The position numbers and the translations under genes are program-made. Below are positions 32,417 to 43,910 of a DNA stretch of 60,000 nucleotides, piece after piece. The DNA is from Adiantum capillus-veneris. Lineage: Eukaryota; Streptophyta; Polypodiopsida; Polypodiales; Pteridaceae. Each line of letters begins with the position of its first letter. Positions within the stretch are counted from its first letter, which is position 1. The notes under the pieces are model-generated. The model searched no databases. It saw only the letters and a list, made by a program, of their open reading frames with translations, and had not been told where the DNA came from. The stretch spans positions 77,612,291 through 77,672,290 of the forward strand of contig CM043948.1 of NCBI GenBank assembly GCA_014529385.2, in the 5' to 3' direction.

Positions 32417-33816
32417 GGATTATTTCTCCTGCAACCTGTGCCTATGCATGTGTACTTTCCTTTCATTCCCCACCTACTCCTTCATGTGCTGTCGAGAGGA
32501 CTAACCCCGTTTGGCATGCGACAGTAGCTCCATGCCCCCAGCTCTCCGTGTCATAATTCTCCCACTCGCGACTGTTACAAAGGGGCCCAAGCCACTCAAA
32601 CTCACGTATAGAAAAAAGAGACTAATATGTATATATTGAAACCCCCCCCCCCCTCCATGTTCTCAACCTCGGTACTACAAGTGACCTCCACCACTTAGAA
32701 ACTTAGGTAGTAACATGAAGTGGCTAGCCCCCAAAAATCAAGTAGCTAGTGTACCACCTTAGCATGCATATACCCAACCCCCTTTTCGCCCAATATACAA
32801 GCTATCTCAAGATGAATTGGTAGAATTACAAAAAAATTATTGATGAGTATCTTGCTAAGGGGTTCGTATGGCATTCAAAGTCCCCAACAGGAGCTCCACT
32901 ACTCTTTTTAAGAAACAAGGATGGAACTCTATGGATGTGCATGGATTATCGGGGCCTGAACAAGATCACCGTCAAGAATCGCTATCCCCTTCCCTTGATC
33001 CCAGAGCTTCTTGAGCGCTTTGGCAAGGCAAGAATATTTACAAAAATATACCTTCATGGTGCTCACAACCTAGTCAGAATCAAAGAAGGTGATGAATGGA
33101 AGACAACCTTTTGGACAAGGTATGGCTGCTTTGAATATACCGTCATGCCATTTGGTCTCACAAATGCCCCAGCAGTTTTTCAACATTGAATGAATGATAT
33201 CTTTCGGGAATATTTGGATTATTTTGTGGCAATATAATTGGATGATATATTGATATTTTCCAAGGATGAAAAAGAGCTTGAGCACCATGTACGATTAGTT
33301 CTTGAAAAGCTTCATGCATTAGGGCTATATGCAAAGTTGGAGAAGTGCTCTTTTCATCAATCTAAGGTGGAATTTCTTGGTTATATTATCTCTGAAAAGG
33401 GAATCTCCATGGATCCAAAGAAGATTCAAACCATCCTTGATTGGGAGACACCCACCTCGGTAATAGATGTTCAATGTTTCCTCGGATTTGCAAATTTCTA
33501 TACTATCTTTATACAGGGATACTCCAAGGTGCTAACAACACTCACAAGGTTGACAAGCCATAATAAGTTTGTCCGGGACTCAAAGGCCGCGAAAGATTTT
33601 CAGACTCTCAAGCAAGCTTTCACGACCACACCCATTCTAATTCACGTAGATCCTACAAAGCCTTTCATCTTAGAAACAGACGCTTCAGATTTTGTCCTTG
33701 GCGCTATTCTATCCCAAGTAGGAGAGGATGGCCGAGTACATCCAGTGGCTTTTCATTCTCGCAAGTTCTTAGGTACAAAAGTCAATTATTAAATACATGA
33801 CAAAGATCTCTTTTCA
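32401..33816 (+). repeat. Tandem duplication unit 1 (about 1.42 kb) in chromodomain Ty3 element
   Basis: TGCTCTCCTTCTGC at 32401 recurs at 33817. The unit covers a non-coding left part and an RT/RNase H fragment, and is followed directly by the second unit. The end of unit 2 (CAAAGATCTCTT, 35221-35232) corresponds to 33801-33812. Confidence 0.85.
32815..33795 (+). pseudogene. Chromodomain Ty3 RT and RNase H start, tandem copy 1
   Basis: RT from the [10 protein letters not shown] start, through [19 protein letters not shown] and the FGLTNAP motif (33150-33170), to the catalytic LDD at 33238. The residue before LDD is a stop (TAA 33235-33237). Then FLGYIISEKG, FLGFANFY and the RNase H start FILETDASDFVLGAIL. 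It stops at the TAA after KVNY near 33790. Copy 2 shares both stops, so they predate the duplication. Frameshifts also occur near 32840. Confidence 0.88.
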
Positions 33817-35232
33817 TGCTCTCCTTCTGCCTGGCTTCTTGCTCCTGCGACCTGTGCCTATGCATGTGTGCCTTCCTTTCATTCCCCACCTGCTCCTTCA
33901 TGTGCTGTCGAGAGGACTAAGCCCGTTTGGCATGCGACAGTATCTCCATGCCCCCAGCTCTCCGTGTCATAATTCTGCCGCTCGCGACTGTTACAAAGGG
34001 GCCCAATCCACTCAAACTCACTTTTAAAAAAAAGAGACTAATATGTATATATTGAAAAAAGAAAACCCCATGGTCTCAAATTCGGTACTACAAGTGACCT
34101 CCACCACTTACAAACTTAGGTAGTAACATGAAGTGGGTAGCCCCCAAAAATCAAGTAGCTAGTGTACCACCTTAGCATGCATATACCCAACCCCCTTTTG
34201 GCCCAATATACAAGCTATCTCAAGATGAATTGGTAGAATTAAAAAAAATTAATGATGAGAATCTTGCTAAGGGGTTCATCCGGCATTCAAAGTCCCCAAC
34301 AGGAGCTCCAATACTCTTTGTAAAAAACAAGGATGGAACTCTATGGATGTGCGTGGATTATTGGGGCCTGAACAAGATCACCGTCAAGAATCTCTATCCC
34401 CTACCCTTGATCCGAAAGCTTCCTGAGCGCTTTGGCAAGGCAAGAATATTTACAAAAGTAGACCTTCATGGTGCTTACAACCTAGTCAGAATCAAAGATG
34501 GTGATGAATGGAAGACAACCTTTTGGACAAGGTATGGCTGCTTTGAATATACCGTCATGCCATTTGGTCTCACAAATGCCCCATCAATTTTTCAACATGT
34601 AATGAATGATATCTTTCGGGAATATTTGGATTATTTTGTGGAAATATAATTGGATGATCTCTTGATATTTTCCAAGGATGAAAAAGAGCTGGAGCACCAT
34701 GTACGATTAGTGCTTGAAAAGATTCATGCATCAGGGCTATATGCAAAGTTGGAGAAGTGCTATTTTCATCAATCTAAGGTGGAATTTCTTGGTTATGTTA
34801 TGTCTGAGAAGGGAATCTCCATGGATCCAAAGAAGATTCAAACCATCCTTGATTGGGAGACACCGACCTCGGTAAGAGATGTTCAATGTTTCCTCGGATT
34901 TGCAAATTTCTATACTATCTTTATACAGAGGTACTCCAAGGTGGTTACAACACTCACGAGGTTGACAAGCCATAATAAGTTTGTCCGGGACTCAGGGACT
35001 CAAAGGCCGCGAAAGCTTTTCAGACTCTCAAGCAAGCTTTCACGACCGCACCCATTCTAATTCACGTAGATCCTACAAAGCCTTTCATCTTAGAAACAGA
35101 CGCTTCAGATTTTGTCCTTGGCGCTATTCTATCCCAAGTAGGAGATGATGGCCGAGTACATCCAGTGGCTTTTCATTCTTGCAATTTCTTAGCTACAAAA
35201 GTCAATTATTAAATACATGACAAAGATCTCTT
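33817..35232 (+). repeat. Tandem duplication unit 2 in chromodomain Ty3 element
   Basis: Direct copy of 32401-33816 with a few dozen substitutions and small indels, such as a short extra GGACTCA near 34990. Confidence 0.85.
34200..35060 (+). pseudogene. Chromodomain Ty3 RT, tandem copy 2
   Basis: Same motifs as copy 1: [18 protein letters not shown], the LNKIT strand, [12 protein letters not shown] as motif [12 protein letters not shown], then stop plus LDDLLIFS at 34647-34673 as motif C. It has fewer breaks before motif A than copy 1. A frameshift near 34990 leads into RNase H. Together with the downstream parts it forms the remaining pol of this element. Confidence 0.9.
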
Positions 35233-35520
35233 AGCAATCATTGATTCCTTTGACGCTTGGAGTCACCTACTTGAAGGAGCTCCTCATAAGATCACTGTCT
35301 ATACAGATCACAAGAATTTGGATATCTTTATTGCATCCGGCTTCTTGCATCATCATAAAGCCAGGTGGAGTGGTATCCTATGAAGGTTTGATTTTCTTAT
35401 CTCTTATAGATCTGGCCATCAACAAGGTAAGCCAGATGCCTTATCAAGAAGATCCTACCTTGCACCTAGAAAAGGCTACGCAGCATTTGATCAACAAGAG
35501 TCAGTGATTTTGAAACCTGA
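35040..35520 (+). pseudogene. Chromodomain Ty3 RNase H (degenerate)
   Basis: Frames here carry FILETDASDFVLGAIL, HPVAFHS, the ATKVNY-stop-IHDKDLLAI region, VYTDHKNLD and a GHQQGKPDALSRR-like end spread over frames with several stops. The order matches RNase H after RT. Confidence 0.8.
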
Positions 35521-35559
35521 GCAGCTTAAGCTAAATGCCACCATGAGCCAAGCTCCTGA

Positions 35560-36700
35560 AAATTCTACTTTTCTTTCTTAGGTGAAGACGCAAATTGCCA
35601 AAGAGCCACTTGCTCAAAATATTATACAACAACTACAAGGAAAAGAGCTTAATGAGTACTTTCAAGAAATTGATGGACTAATTTATTAAAAGGGTTTTCT
35701 CTATATTCCGCTAGAACCAACACACTTGGAGGTACTTTAGCAATGGCATGATCTTCCATTGCAGCAGGGCATTTTGGAGCTAATAAGACAATTGAGCTTC
35801 TCTCTCGTGAATTTTGGTGGCCTCAAATGTGGAAGCTTGTCAAGGAGTATGTAGGCACTTGTGACACGGATCAAAGGCCCCTCGTCATCGTCCTCAGGGG
35901 TTACTCCATCCCTTACCCATTCCAAGCAAACCATGGTCATCCATCTCCATTGATTTCATTGTAGAGCTACCCTTGTCACAAGGATTTGATTCCATTTTAG
36001 TAATCATGGATCGGTTTACAAAAATGTCACACTTCATTCCAACCACTAAAACCATCACCGGTGAAGGTACAACCAAACTCTTTCTACAGAATATCCATGA
36101 TAATCGGATGACATAGTTTCTCATCGAGGCCCACAATTCGTCTCTAGCTTTTGGAAAATCTTATTCAAGCTACTCGGAGTACAAATCAACCTCTCCTCAG
36201 TCAATCACCCACAAAGTGATGGACAAACAGAGAGAGCAAATCAAGTTTTGGAACAATATCTCCATTGTACTATCAATTATCACCAGGATAATTGGGTCGA
36301 GATCCTACCGCTAGCATAATTTTCCTATAATAACATTTTTCATGCCTCCACCCGTCACACTCCATTATTTGCTAATTATGCTCAACATTGCAAACAAGAT
36401 ATCTACAGACACCATCAAGTCAAGAATCTAGATGCTATTCATCTAACACAGTAATTATCTGCAATTCACAAAGAACTTACAATTCATATCAGAGAAGCTC
36501 GATCCAAGTATAAGGACAGTGCAGATCTCCATCTCATGCAACACCCAAAATACAAAGAAGGGGATAAAGTGTGGCTCCTTCGGCCTGATCTGCGTTCATC
36601 TCGTCTCTGTCAACATATTGATTATTGAAGTCTCGGCCCGTTTAAAATTATCCATCAAGTCAATCCAATCACCTATCGACTCCAGTTGCCCTCATCCATG
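35560..36700 (+). pseudogene. Chromodomain Ty3 integrase (degenerate)
   Basis: The zinc region at 35650-35880 is the same segment found as an isolated fragment at 24805-25034. The core follows with several frameshifts: a DRFTKMSHF-like strand near 36008, HRGPQFVSSFWK near 36125, then the catalytic Glu segment SDGQTERANQVLEQYL near 36215-36260. The C-terminal part has YKEGDKVWLL (36555), LGPFKIIHQV and PVFHVSILEP. A clear plant chromovirus-type integrase, non-functional. Confidence 0.88.
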
Positions 36701-36799
36701 AAAATCCATCCGGTCTTTCATGTCTCAATCCTAGAACCTTGTCACACATCTAAGATCCCAGGAAGAGCCCTACAACCACCTCCTCCGGTTGAGATTCAG

Positions 36800-36930
36800 A
36801 ACATGACGCATACGAGGTCGAGAAAGTCCTAGATTCTCGAGTTTTGCATGGCAGGTTATAGTACTTGGTGCATTGGAAATTCTATGATGTCAGTGAACGA
36901 ACCTGGGAACCAACACACAATCTTTAACAT
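36800..36930 (+). pseudogene. Chromodomain remnant of the Ty3 element
   Basis: The frame contains YEVEKVLDSRVLHG and, after a stop, YLVHWKFYDVSERTWEP, the typical chromodomain strand and Trp-x-x-Trp pattern. In related elements this domain targets integration to histone-marked chromatin. It places the element in the chromovirus branch. Confidence 0.85.
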
Positions 36931-37018
36931 GCATCTCTCAAAGTCCAAGAGTTCCATCAACAGCATCTATGGAAGCCCCATTCAAGGAACACCACTGATC
37001 CTCGTGGAACTCGTCGCT

Positions 37019-37030
37019 AGAGGAGGGGGT
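37019..37030 (+). other. Polypurine tract of chromodomain Ty3 element
   Basis: AGAGGAGGGGGT, followed by AA and then TGTCATGG as the LTR start. Normal place for the PPT after the pol end. Confidence 0.85.
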
Positions 37031-37099
37031 AATGTCATGGATGCTTGAGAGTCAGTCTCGTTGCCTGCATCATTGCCTGTGTCATCACCTACATCATCA

Positions 37100-37420
37100 C
37101 TAGAAGGCTCTAGAAGAATCTAGAAGATTCTAGAATGTTCTAAAAGTATCAAGGAGATTCTAGAAGGTTCTAGAAGCTTGGAGAAGACTCCGAAAGAATC
37201 TAGAAGTTTCTAGAAAGCTCTAGAAAGTTGAGGAAGGATCTAGAAGAACTAGAAGGATCAAGAATTTTCTAAAAGCTTGGAGAAGATTTTGAAAGAATCT
37301 AGAAGTTTCTGGAAAGCTCTAGAAAGTTGAAGAAGGATCCAAAAGGTTCTAGAAGAACTAGAAGGATCAAGAAGGTTCTAGAAGATTCTAACCTCCTCAA
37401 GAAGAACCTAGAAAGTTCTA
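37100..37420 (+). promoter_or_regulatory. Heat-shock-element-like array in LTR U3
   Basis: Many alternating GAA and TTC units at 5-bp spacing, the heat-shock-factor site pattern (nGAAnnTTCn). Perfect four-unit runs are at 37123-37140 (GAA, TTC, GAA, TTC), 37158-37175 (TTC, GAA, TTC, GAA) and 37371-37388 (GAA, TTC, GAA, TTC). Three-unit runs are at 37203-37215 and 37302-37314. An internal tandem period of about 99 bp links the 37175 and 37274 regions. The array ends about 20 bp before the TATA box. Binding is inferred from the motif only. Confidence 0.65.
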
Positions 37421-37437
37421 ACCTCCTCAAGCACCAA

Positions 37438-37446
37438 TATAAATAG
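37438..37446 (+). promoter_or_regulatory. TATA box of chromodomain Ty3 LTR
   Basis: TATAAATAG lies directly after the GAA/TTC array and about 405 bp into the LTR, a typical U3 position. Confidence 0.75.
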
Positions 37447-37562
37447 GCGTCTTGGGCCACAAGCACCTCAGCCTTTCCAACACCAGTTGTGAGGCTCCTA
37501 TGAGGAAATCCCTCTTCTAGTTCTTATGTTCAAGTCTTGTACTTGGAATCAAGCCTTGTCTT

Positions 37563-38041
<479 letters not shown>

Positions 38042-39100
38042 TTTGGTATCAAAGCCTGGCATCTGGCCTTGGCTTGACACGGTGCGGCATCGGCCGCTTA
38101 TGTAGAGAGAAGGGAGGAGAACGTCCTGCACGCTTTTGCCCATAATCAGCATGAGTAGAATTGCCTTGCCTTGTCGAGAAATTTTTGTCAGAGTAGCTTT
38201 TGCAAATTCAGCATATACAGCCTACGAGCCAGATATTCTTCTCGCTGCGTTTTTGCGCCATCTCTGCACAGAGCTCATTTTTGTTTGCTTTGTGTTCACA
38301 CTATCTAGAAATAGTGGCCACCACTTTACTCTGACAAGCGAGTATTCCCACCCTCAGGTAACCTCGACTCGGCATTCGGTGTTCGGTTCTTGTTAATAGC
38401 AAATTGAAAAGATATCAGCTTTGCGACGATAGGAGAGCATATCAAAAGGGCTCCAGGCTGTAGTATTAACGCCTTGCGTCCACCTGCAAGCGATGAAGCA
38501 ACCGTACAATGAAACAACAAGCTTGCATATCAAAAAGCACTGCAATCGCCTTATGGTTTGCGAGCTAGATGCTGCCACAACAAAGTTTTTTAAAGAAAAG
38601 ACAGATGATCATTGAAGAAACATGAGGGTGGATGTGGTTCAAGTAAAGCAGAGACATGTGGCCCTAGAAATGGTAAAGAATTATCGACGTGGTTATCCAA
38701 TCATTGTTAACTGCAAATTGTTGAGGAAGTCAAAGACCGATACATGAAGAACTCCTTCAAGATTGCGGTACCAATTTCACTAACTATCTTCATCCATTTA
38801 GTGTCATAGATCTATGGTTTTGTCCATTGTCAACATCATTATCCAAAGCCTTGTTTTAGATTATCTATTGTCAGCTATTGTCATTCTTGTCAGTTGCATC
38901 ATGTCAAAATTTTGTACGTGTTATAGACACGGTCATGAAAATAAAGTGGTAAGACCACCTTTTGTTGTTTGGTTGAGTTTTAGTATGTCTCACACTGATG
39001 GTTGTTTGAGGGAAGTGCACAGACACACACCTATGTTATAGTCAAGGGGGGGACTTTTGTCTCAAGTCCATTGTCAATAGTTTGGGCTTGAGGGGCGGGT
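38042..39100 (+). other. Interior of nested non-autonomous element
   Basis: PBS at 38044-38055, then about 1 kb with no recognisable protein. The longest frames (61-108 codons) show no gag, protease or RT motif. The right end is the PPT. Captured host sequence is possible but not recognised. Confidence 0.7.
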
Positions 39101-39286
39101 TGTTGGGTATGAAAGCCCGATAATGGTGTCTTAGCCTATGGACAAAGTCCCTTATAGCATGCAGTGCAGCTTCAGTGGCAAGTTAAATCTGCAGGGCAGG
39201 GTTGGCTTCATATATTGTAAGGTTTTTTACACAAATTGATAATCATACATAGCGTGTTGGTTTTTAGCCTGCTGAGTACCGTGTCA

Positions 39287-39324
<38 letters not shown>

Positions 39325-39398
39325 CTCTGCAACACACCATCTCCAAGCCATGGCCCCTCACCGGGCAGCTGGCACCCGCCATAGCTTAGTTCCTATTA
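39101..39398 (+). mobile_element. 3' LTR of nested non-autonomous element
   Basis: 298 bp, starts TGTTGGGTATGAAAG and matches the left LTR except for the CT array length, scattered substitutions and a changed terminal CA. Confidence 0.83.
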
Positions 39399-39403
39399 GT
39401 TTT

Positions 39404-39700
39404 TGTACTCAAGTCATGTAATCCATGTCTTGTATCTAGCTCTCTTAATAAATTATTAAGTCTTATAATCAATATTAAGCTTATCATCAAGTCCAAGTTC
39501 TTGTACATTGTGAGGGCCTCCTCTTGCTCTCTTCTAGCTCTATACGTGCTCATAACACCTACAACATCTACATCTACTCCTGCTCTTGCCACAACTAAAT
39601 ACTTATATATTTCCTGCCTCGTAATCAAATAACTGGGTTTCCAATTAACAATAGGCCACACTCCCTTTATGTGCATGTATAATGTATAATGCAATGCAAT
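39404..39700 (+). mobile_element. Probable remainder of chromodomain Ty3 3' LTR
   Basis: Sequence after the nested insertion resumes with TGTACTCAAGTCATG and has TTAATAAATTATTAAG, a likely polyadenylation region. The LTR end, expected to be TGACA-like, is not identified, so the right border is a guess. Confidence 0.4.
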
Positions 39701-39710
39701 GAATCAACTA

Positions 39711-39792
<82 letters not shown>
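39711..39792 (+). repeat. Compound (CT)n(CA)n microsatellite
   Basis: Long CT run then CA run, joining directly into the family sequence CATTATCCCTTGG of the 3-kb repeat. Confidence 0.95.
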
Positions 39793-39793
<1 letters not shown>

Positions 39794-40845
39794 TCATTAT
39801 CCCTTGGAAGATATTATATTAATTAGTACTTAGCTCCATCTAGATCAAATTTATATGGGAGGGTTTCCCGTTCGTTATATGGGAGGGTTAATATGTGAGA
39901 CAACTGGAAAACACCAAAAACCATTTTCTAAACCTAGACACCTAGCGTATCCACTAAATAGAAGACCTCAGATAGAATTTGGCTATTTTCATTTGTGCTC
40001 TATCTTATCTTTGGATTCATTCTCCTTTTCCATGTCATTCACCTTAGATGGTTGTTACTATCAACATGCATGCTTGAGAAATCACATGGGTATAAGATAG
40101 TTGTAGACCCTTTCATATCTCCATAGTCCCATCTCTTCTGATCAAGTACCATTATAGACCTTAAGATCACACCCTTTTCATGAATTAGAGCTTGGAAATT
40201 ATACTATCATCTATATGCAAACCAACGATGGAAGTTGACAAGAAGTCAGACTCCTTTCGGAGTTTCATTAGCTTTACAAAGACACACCTGTATGAATTTA
40301 TGGTAATAGACAATATCCCAGATTAGGATGATGTCTATATTTTGATGATGAGTTGATTTATAGCATAAATGGGCTCCCCTATATACCTCTTGATAGCAAG
40401 CTAACATTCTTTAAGTTGGGAACGGTTGTGTAGGCCTGGATACATATGCTACCTAACTACGCACAATTCAGGGTAGTAAACTTTGATCACACCCACGTTC
40501 TTTTCACCTAAATGCCATAAGCCTTTCTTAGCAACTTTCCTCCTCGATTCCTCTCTAAATTACCTAGGTGCATGCAGCGATGATCCCCTCTCCTCATACT
40601 ACCCAACTAATCTTCCCAGCCTCGGTATGGTTTAGAGACCTCTTAGATGAGTAGCTTTCACCTAGAACTACCTACCTTCATTAATGTTTTACTCATACTC
40701 TGTGGTCCACTCCCGTTCTATTGTTAGCTTGCATGAGGATGAACATCACTAGAATCACTATGACTCGCAAACGTAGTAGAAGATTATATAACCTGACAAC
40801 ACCCTCTTGCAAAGAGTGCAACACACACACACACACCCCTTCTTG
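39793..40845 (+). repeat. 3-kb repeat family, diverged copy C
   Basis: Matches copies A and B from CATTATCCCTTGGAAGATATTATATTAATTAG through the GTATCCACTAAATAGAAGACC box to the AACACACACACAC run near 40830. Much more diverged than A and B are from each other. Confidence 0.75.
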
Positions 40846-40849
40846 TCAA

Positions 40850-41743
40850 CCTCCATTTTTGCTATGTATTATATTTGGATCCATCCTTCTTTATCATGTC
40901 ATGCACGTTGGATGGTTTTTAACATCATCATGCATGCTTGAGAAATCCCCTTGTTATAAGACATTTGCATACTCTTTCGCATTTCCATAGTCCCTTATCT
41001 TGTGATCAAGTACGACCATTATAGCCCTTAAGCCCAGATCCTTTCCATGAATTAGAGCTTGGAAATTATACTAACATCTATATACAAACAAATGATGGAG
41101 ATTGACAAGAAATCAGACTCCTTTTAGAGTTTCATTAGCTTTCCAAAGACACACCTAGCTAAATTTATGTTAGCAGATGATATCCCACACTAGGGTACTT
41201 TGTGTGTTGCAATGACGAGTTGAGTTATAGCATAAATGAGCTCCCCTATATATCTCTTGATGACAAGCTGATATTCTTCAAGTCGAGCATGTATGCGAAG
41301 GCCTGTAGACATATGCTACCTAGCTATGCACAATTGAGGGTAATAAGATTTTATCACACCCACATTATTTTCACCCAAATGACGTAATAATTTCTACATG
41401 CACCGATGCTTCCCTCTCCCCATATTACCCAGCTGATCTTCCAAGCTTAGTGTGGTTTAGATACCTCTCAATTGAGTAACTTTCACCCAAAACTACCTAC
41501 CTTGATTAATTCTTTACTCATACTTTGTGATGCACTCCCGTTCTATTATTAGCTTGCATGCCAAATAACCTCTCTTGCATTGCTATGACTTGCAAGCGCA
41601 TTAGAAGATTGCATAACATGGCAGTGCCGTCTTGCGACAAGTTTCAATACACACATGTGTGCGTGTGCATAGACACACACACACACCCTCAGAATCCTCA
41701 TCATGCTTATTGTACCTTGGTTCCCTACTCGCTTATCAAGAAT

Positions 41744-41800
<57 letters not shown>

Positions 41801-41815
41801 TGTGGGACGCATGTT
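40850..41815 (+). repeat. 3-kb repeat family, diverged copy D
   Basis: Begins inside the family sequence (the TTTTTGCT...ATTATATTTGGATCC box) and runs to a (CT)n(CA)n block at 41745-41801, the same order as copies A and B. C and D lie in tandem. Confidence 0.75.
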
Positions 41816-42299
41816 TAACCTCACCATCCTATCTTATTGCAGTATTAGCGAGAACCACGATTAATTTGTCAAACCATGGGACGAAGCTGACTCGACTAGT
41901 GCATAGAGGCTACAAGAGGTTATCAATCTCTTGGAAAACAACTAATACCTCGCATCTAACTCAAGCTACACTCAATTGACTGAAATCACCAAAACCCAAT
42001 TGCTCAAAACCCAAAACCCAATCGCTCATCGGCAAGAAAATCACATCCGTTACATCATCAAATGACATCCAAATGTAACAAAACTTCTAGGACAAGTTTA
42101 TAAGACCTAAGCACACATGCCTATGCCCTCAAACCTCACTTTAGGTCAAGTTCCAAAATCATGATTATTAACAGCATTGGATTTTAGACCTAGTCGTTTT
42201 CGACCCAGAATGCATCTAAATGCTTAGCAATGATGCCCGAGTACCCCGCCTATGCTTAGTTTTTGTTTTGAAAGTGTAAATTCCTAGTTATGATGAAAT
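41816..42299. other. Non-coding stretch, nothing recognised
   Basis: No gene, LTR end or repeat relationship is supported. Two short AAAACCCAATYGCTC copies near 41990-42025 are a minor local duplication. Confidence 0.4.
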
Positions 42300-42751
42300 T
42301 AGGCCATGGGTCGGCGACGCCAAAAGTTACGAAATATTGTGAATGGCTTACGTCAATGCGTAGAGCTCTTACTTGCGGTTGCAGTGCAACAAACGTATTT
42401 GCAATGTGACAACCGGAGAGGAGTAGGGAGCGCGAGAAGGAGAGGAGTGCCGTTAGCTCACGCTGTGTATTTCTTATCCAAAAACTTATAAAAAACTTAC
42501 AAAAATTGGCTTTTATACCTTAGCCAAGGTTTTTGGGTGGTCAAAAGTAATAATCTGGAGTTCTACCAAAGCTAGGAATTGAATAGCTGATACAATCTGG
42601 AAGCTTGTGGCCTCGGCTCAGTGGCTTCGGCTCATTAATTACAAGGTTTACCAAGAAAACAAGAGTTACAATATTCCCAATTTATCAAAATAATAATTAT
42701 TTTACAAGGAGAACTCCGAAAAATGGTGTCCATGTTAGCTTGCTGCTAACA
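42300..42751 (-). mobile_element. Putative LTR, minus strand
   Basis: On the minus strand a TG end (TGTTAGCAGC, from 42751) follows a purine tract. About 230 bp further is a TATAAAAGCC box (plus-strand GGCTTTTATA, about 42510-42519). The far end near 42300 is uncertain; a GGCGTCGCCGACCC segment there only loosely resembles a PBS. The partner LTR was not found. Confidence 0.45.
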
Positions 42752-42768
42752 TTCCCCCCCTTTTCGCC
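42752..42768 (-). other. Polypurine tract, minus strand
   Basis: The minus strand reads GGCGAAAAGGGGGGGAA immediately before TGTTAGC. It lies 35 bp past the stop of the minus-strand ORF (TAA at 42803-42805), the arrangement expected at the 3' end of an LTR element. Confidence 0.6.
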
Positions 42769-42802
42769 TGTGTTGTCCCTTGACACAGCTTTATGGGCTG
42801 AA

Positions 42803-42882
42803 TTAATCTTCGGGTTGATGGCAGGGGAGGCGGTCCTTCAGTGCTTCCAGTGCTTTTTCATATCTGATTTTGTGTTCTTCGT
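42803..42882 (-). pseudogene. C-terminal end of minus-strand ORF split by copia insertion
   Basis: Removing the copia element and one TTCGT lets the frame of 48677-48060 continue here for about 24 codons to TAA 42803-42805, with no stop or shift. The segment is charged and likely helical (KIRYEKALEALKDRL). Confidence 0.75.
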
Positions 42883-43209
42883 TGTTGAGATGTCGAGCTC
42901 TACATCTTGAGCTGGCATCCACTACGGGTCTTGGCCGCTTTCGACATTTACTCAGTGGCACGTTAGGTGACCGACACGGAGGATCTCTGCCAGTGATTCT
43001 ACAGCTGGACTACACTTATAGTGCCATCCTAGTACGCCTCTAGCGAGTTCACACTTAGTGACCGCATGTACATATGTGCTACTTTTCAATTTTAGCACTT
43101 AGTCATTTTGTACTCTCTTTTCTGTGTGAAGAAGAAGAAGAAGAATCTTTCCATCTCTGTGTGCTTTGTGCTTGTCTTGTGTAGCTCTCCTGCATCCTCT
43201 TTCTTTACA
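42883..43209 (+). mobile_element. 5' LTR of copia element
   Basis: TGTTGAGATG to TTTACA, 327 bp. Contains a (GAA)n-like run near 43127-43146. No strong TATA box stands out. Confidence 0.95.
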
Positions 43210-43221
43210 TGGTATCAAAGC
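43210..43221 (+). other. Primer binding site, initiator tRNA-Met
   Basis: TGGTATCAAAGC directly follows the LTR. It matches the usual copia PBS TGGTATCAGAGC with one mismatch. Confidence 0.9.
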
Positions 43222-43469
43222 TTAGTGCAGGCAAGAGAGGCTAAGAGAGCAAGAGCATCACAATCCCTTCGTTCGCAATCCACGACCAGATGTCGAACAG
43301 GTCTCCAAAGTGCAGTACACAGAGATTTATTGTACAACTACAGTGGTTGTATGTACGCTTGATTGTGGACACTCGCTGAGTGTAGAAAGCGTTACAGGTA
43401 CCACGATAGCAGGTTCAGTATATTCGTAGGTTTTTGCAGATTGCAGCTATTTTGTCTTAGTGCTTCAAT

Positions 43470-43910
43470 ATGTCTGACGGTTTCAATCAGATTGTTACTG
43501 AGAAGCTTGAGAAAAATAACTACCTTGCATGGAAGTTCAGAATAACTAATTTCCTAAAAGGAAAAGGTTATTGGGACTATGTAGAAGGAGACAATGAAAA
43601 GGAACCAGAGATTCTCGAGGCAAATGCTACAGCAGAACAAAGGAAAGCTTTGAGGGACCGGCAACAAGTCCAGAGCAAAGTGATGTATTGGCTTTCTATG
43701 AGCATCACAGATGGCATGATGGGCTATCTACAGGATGCTGAAACCCCCGCCATTGCATGGAAAAATGTAGGCAGAGTGTTCGAGGTGAACACCAAGGCCA
43801 GGAAGCTTCAACTAAAGTCGGAGCTAAATAAGGTTAAGAGGAACAACCTCTCCATCAATGATTATGTTTTGAAGATCAAGAGTATCATCGAGGCTCTTGG
43901 ATATATTTAA
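43470..43910 (+). CDS. gag: Copia Gag, N-terminal part
   Basis: 146 codons from ATG. The EKLEKNNYLAWKFRI start and WKNVGRVFEV...LKSELNKVK are characteristic of plant copia Gag (UBN2-type). TAA 43908-43910 is in frame with the following segment, so it is a decay stop and not the true end. Confidence 0.92.
   Translation: MSDGFNQIVTEKLEKNNYLAWKFRITNFLKGKGYWDYVEGDNEKEPEILEANATAEQRKALRDRQQVQSKVMYWLSMSITDGMMGYLQDAETPAIAWKNVGRVFEVNTKARKLQLKSELNKVKRNNLSINDYVLKIKSIIEALGYI

Larger units (their letters stand above)
37033..37562 (+). mobile_element. 3' LTR of chromodomain Ty3 element, left part (U3-R)
   Basis: Begins TGTCATGGATGC after the PPT. It contains a 320-bp array of TTCTAGAAG-type repeats (37100-37420), then TATAAATAG at 37438-37446 and about 115 bp of presumed transcribed region. 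It is interrupted at 37562 by a nested LTR element and resumes at about 39404 with an AATAAA-like signal. Its own right end and the 5' LTR were not found. Confidence 0.8.

Noticed and set aside
32228-32556. Plus-strand Cys/Ser/Pro-rich frames
   Set aside because: Overlap the gag-like minus-strand remnant and the non-coding start of the tandem unit; no motif.
42290-42330. PBS near GGCGTCGCCGACCC on the minus strand
   Set aside because: Only a loose match to the tRNA-Asp type PBS and placed on the wrong side for a 3' LTR; not called.
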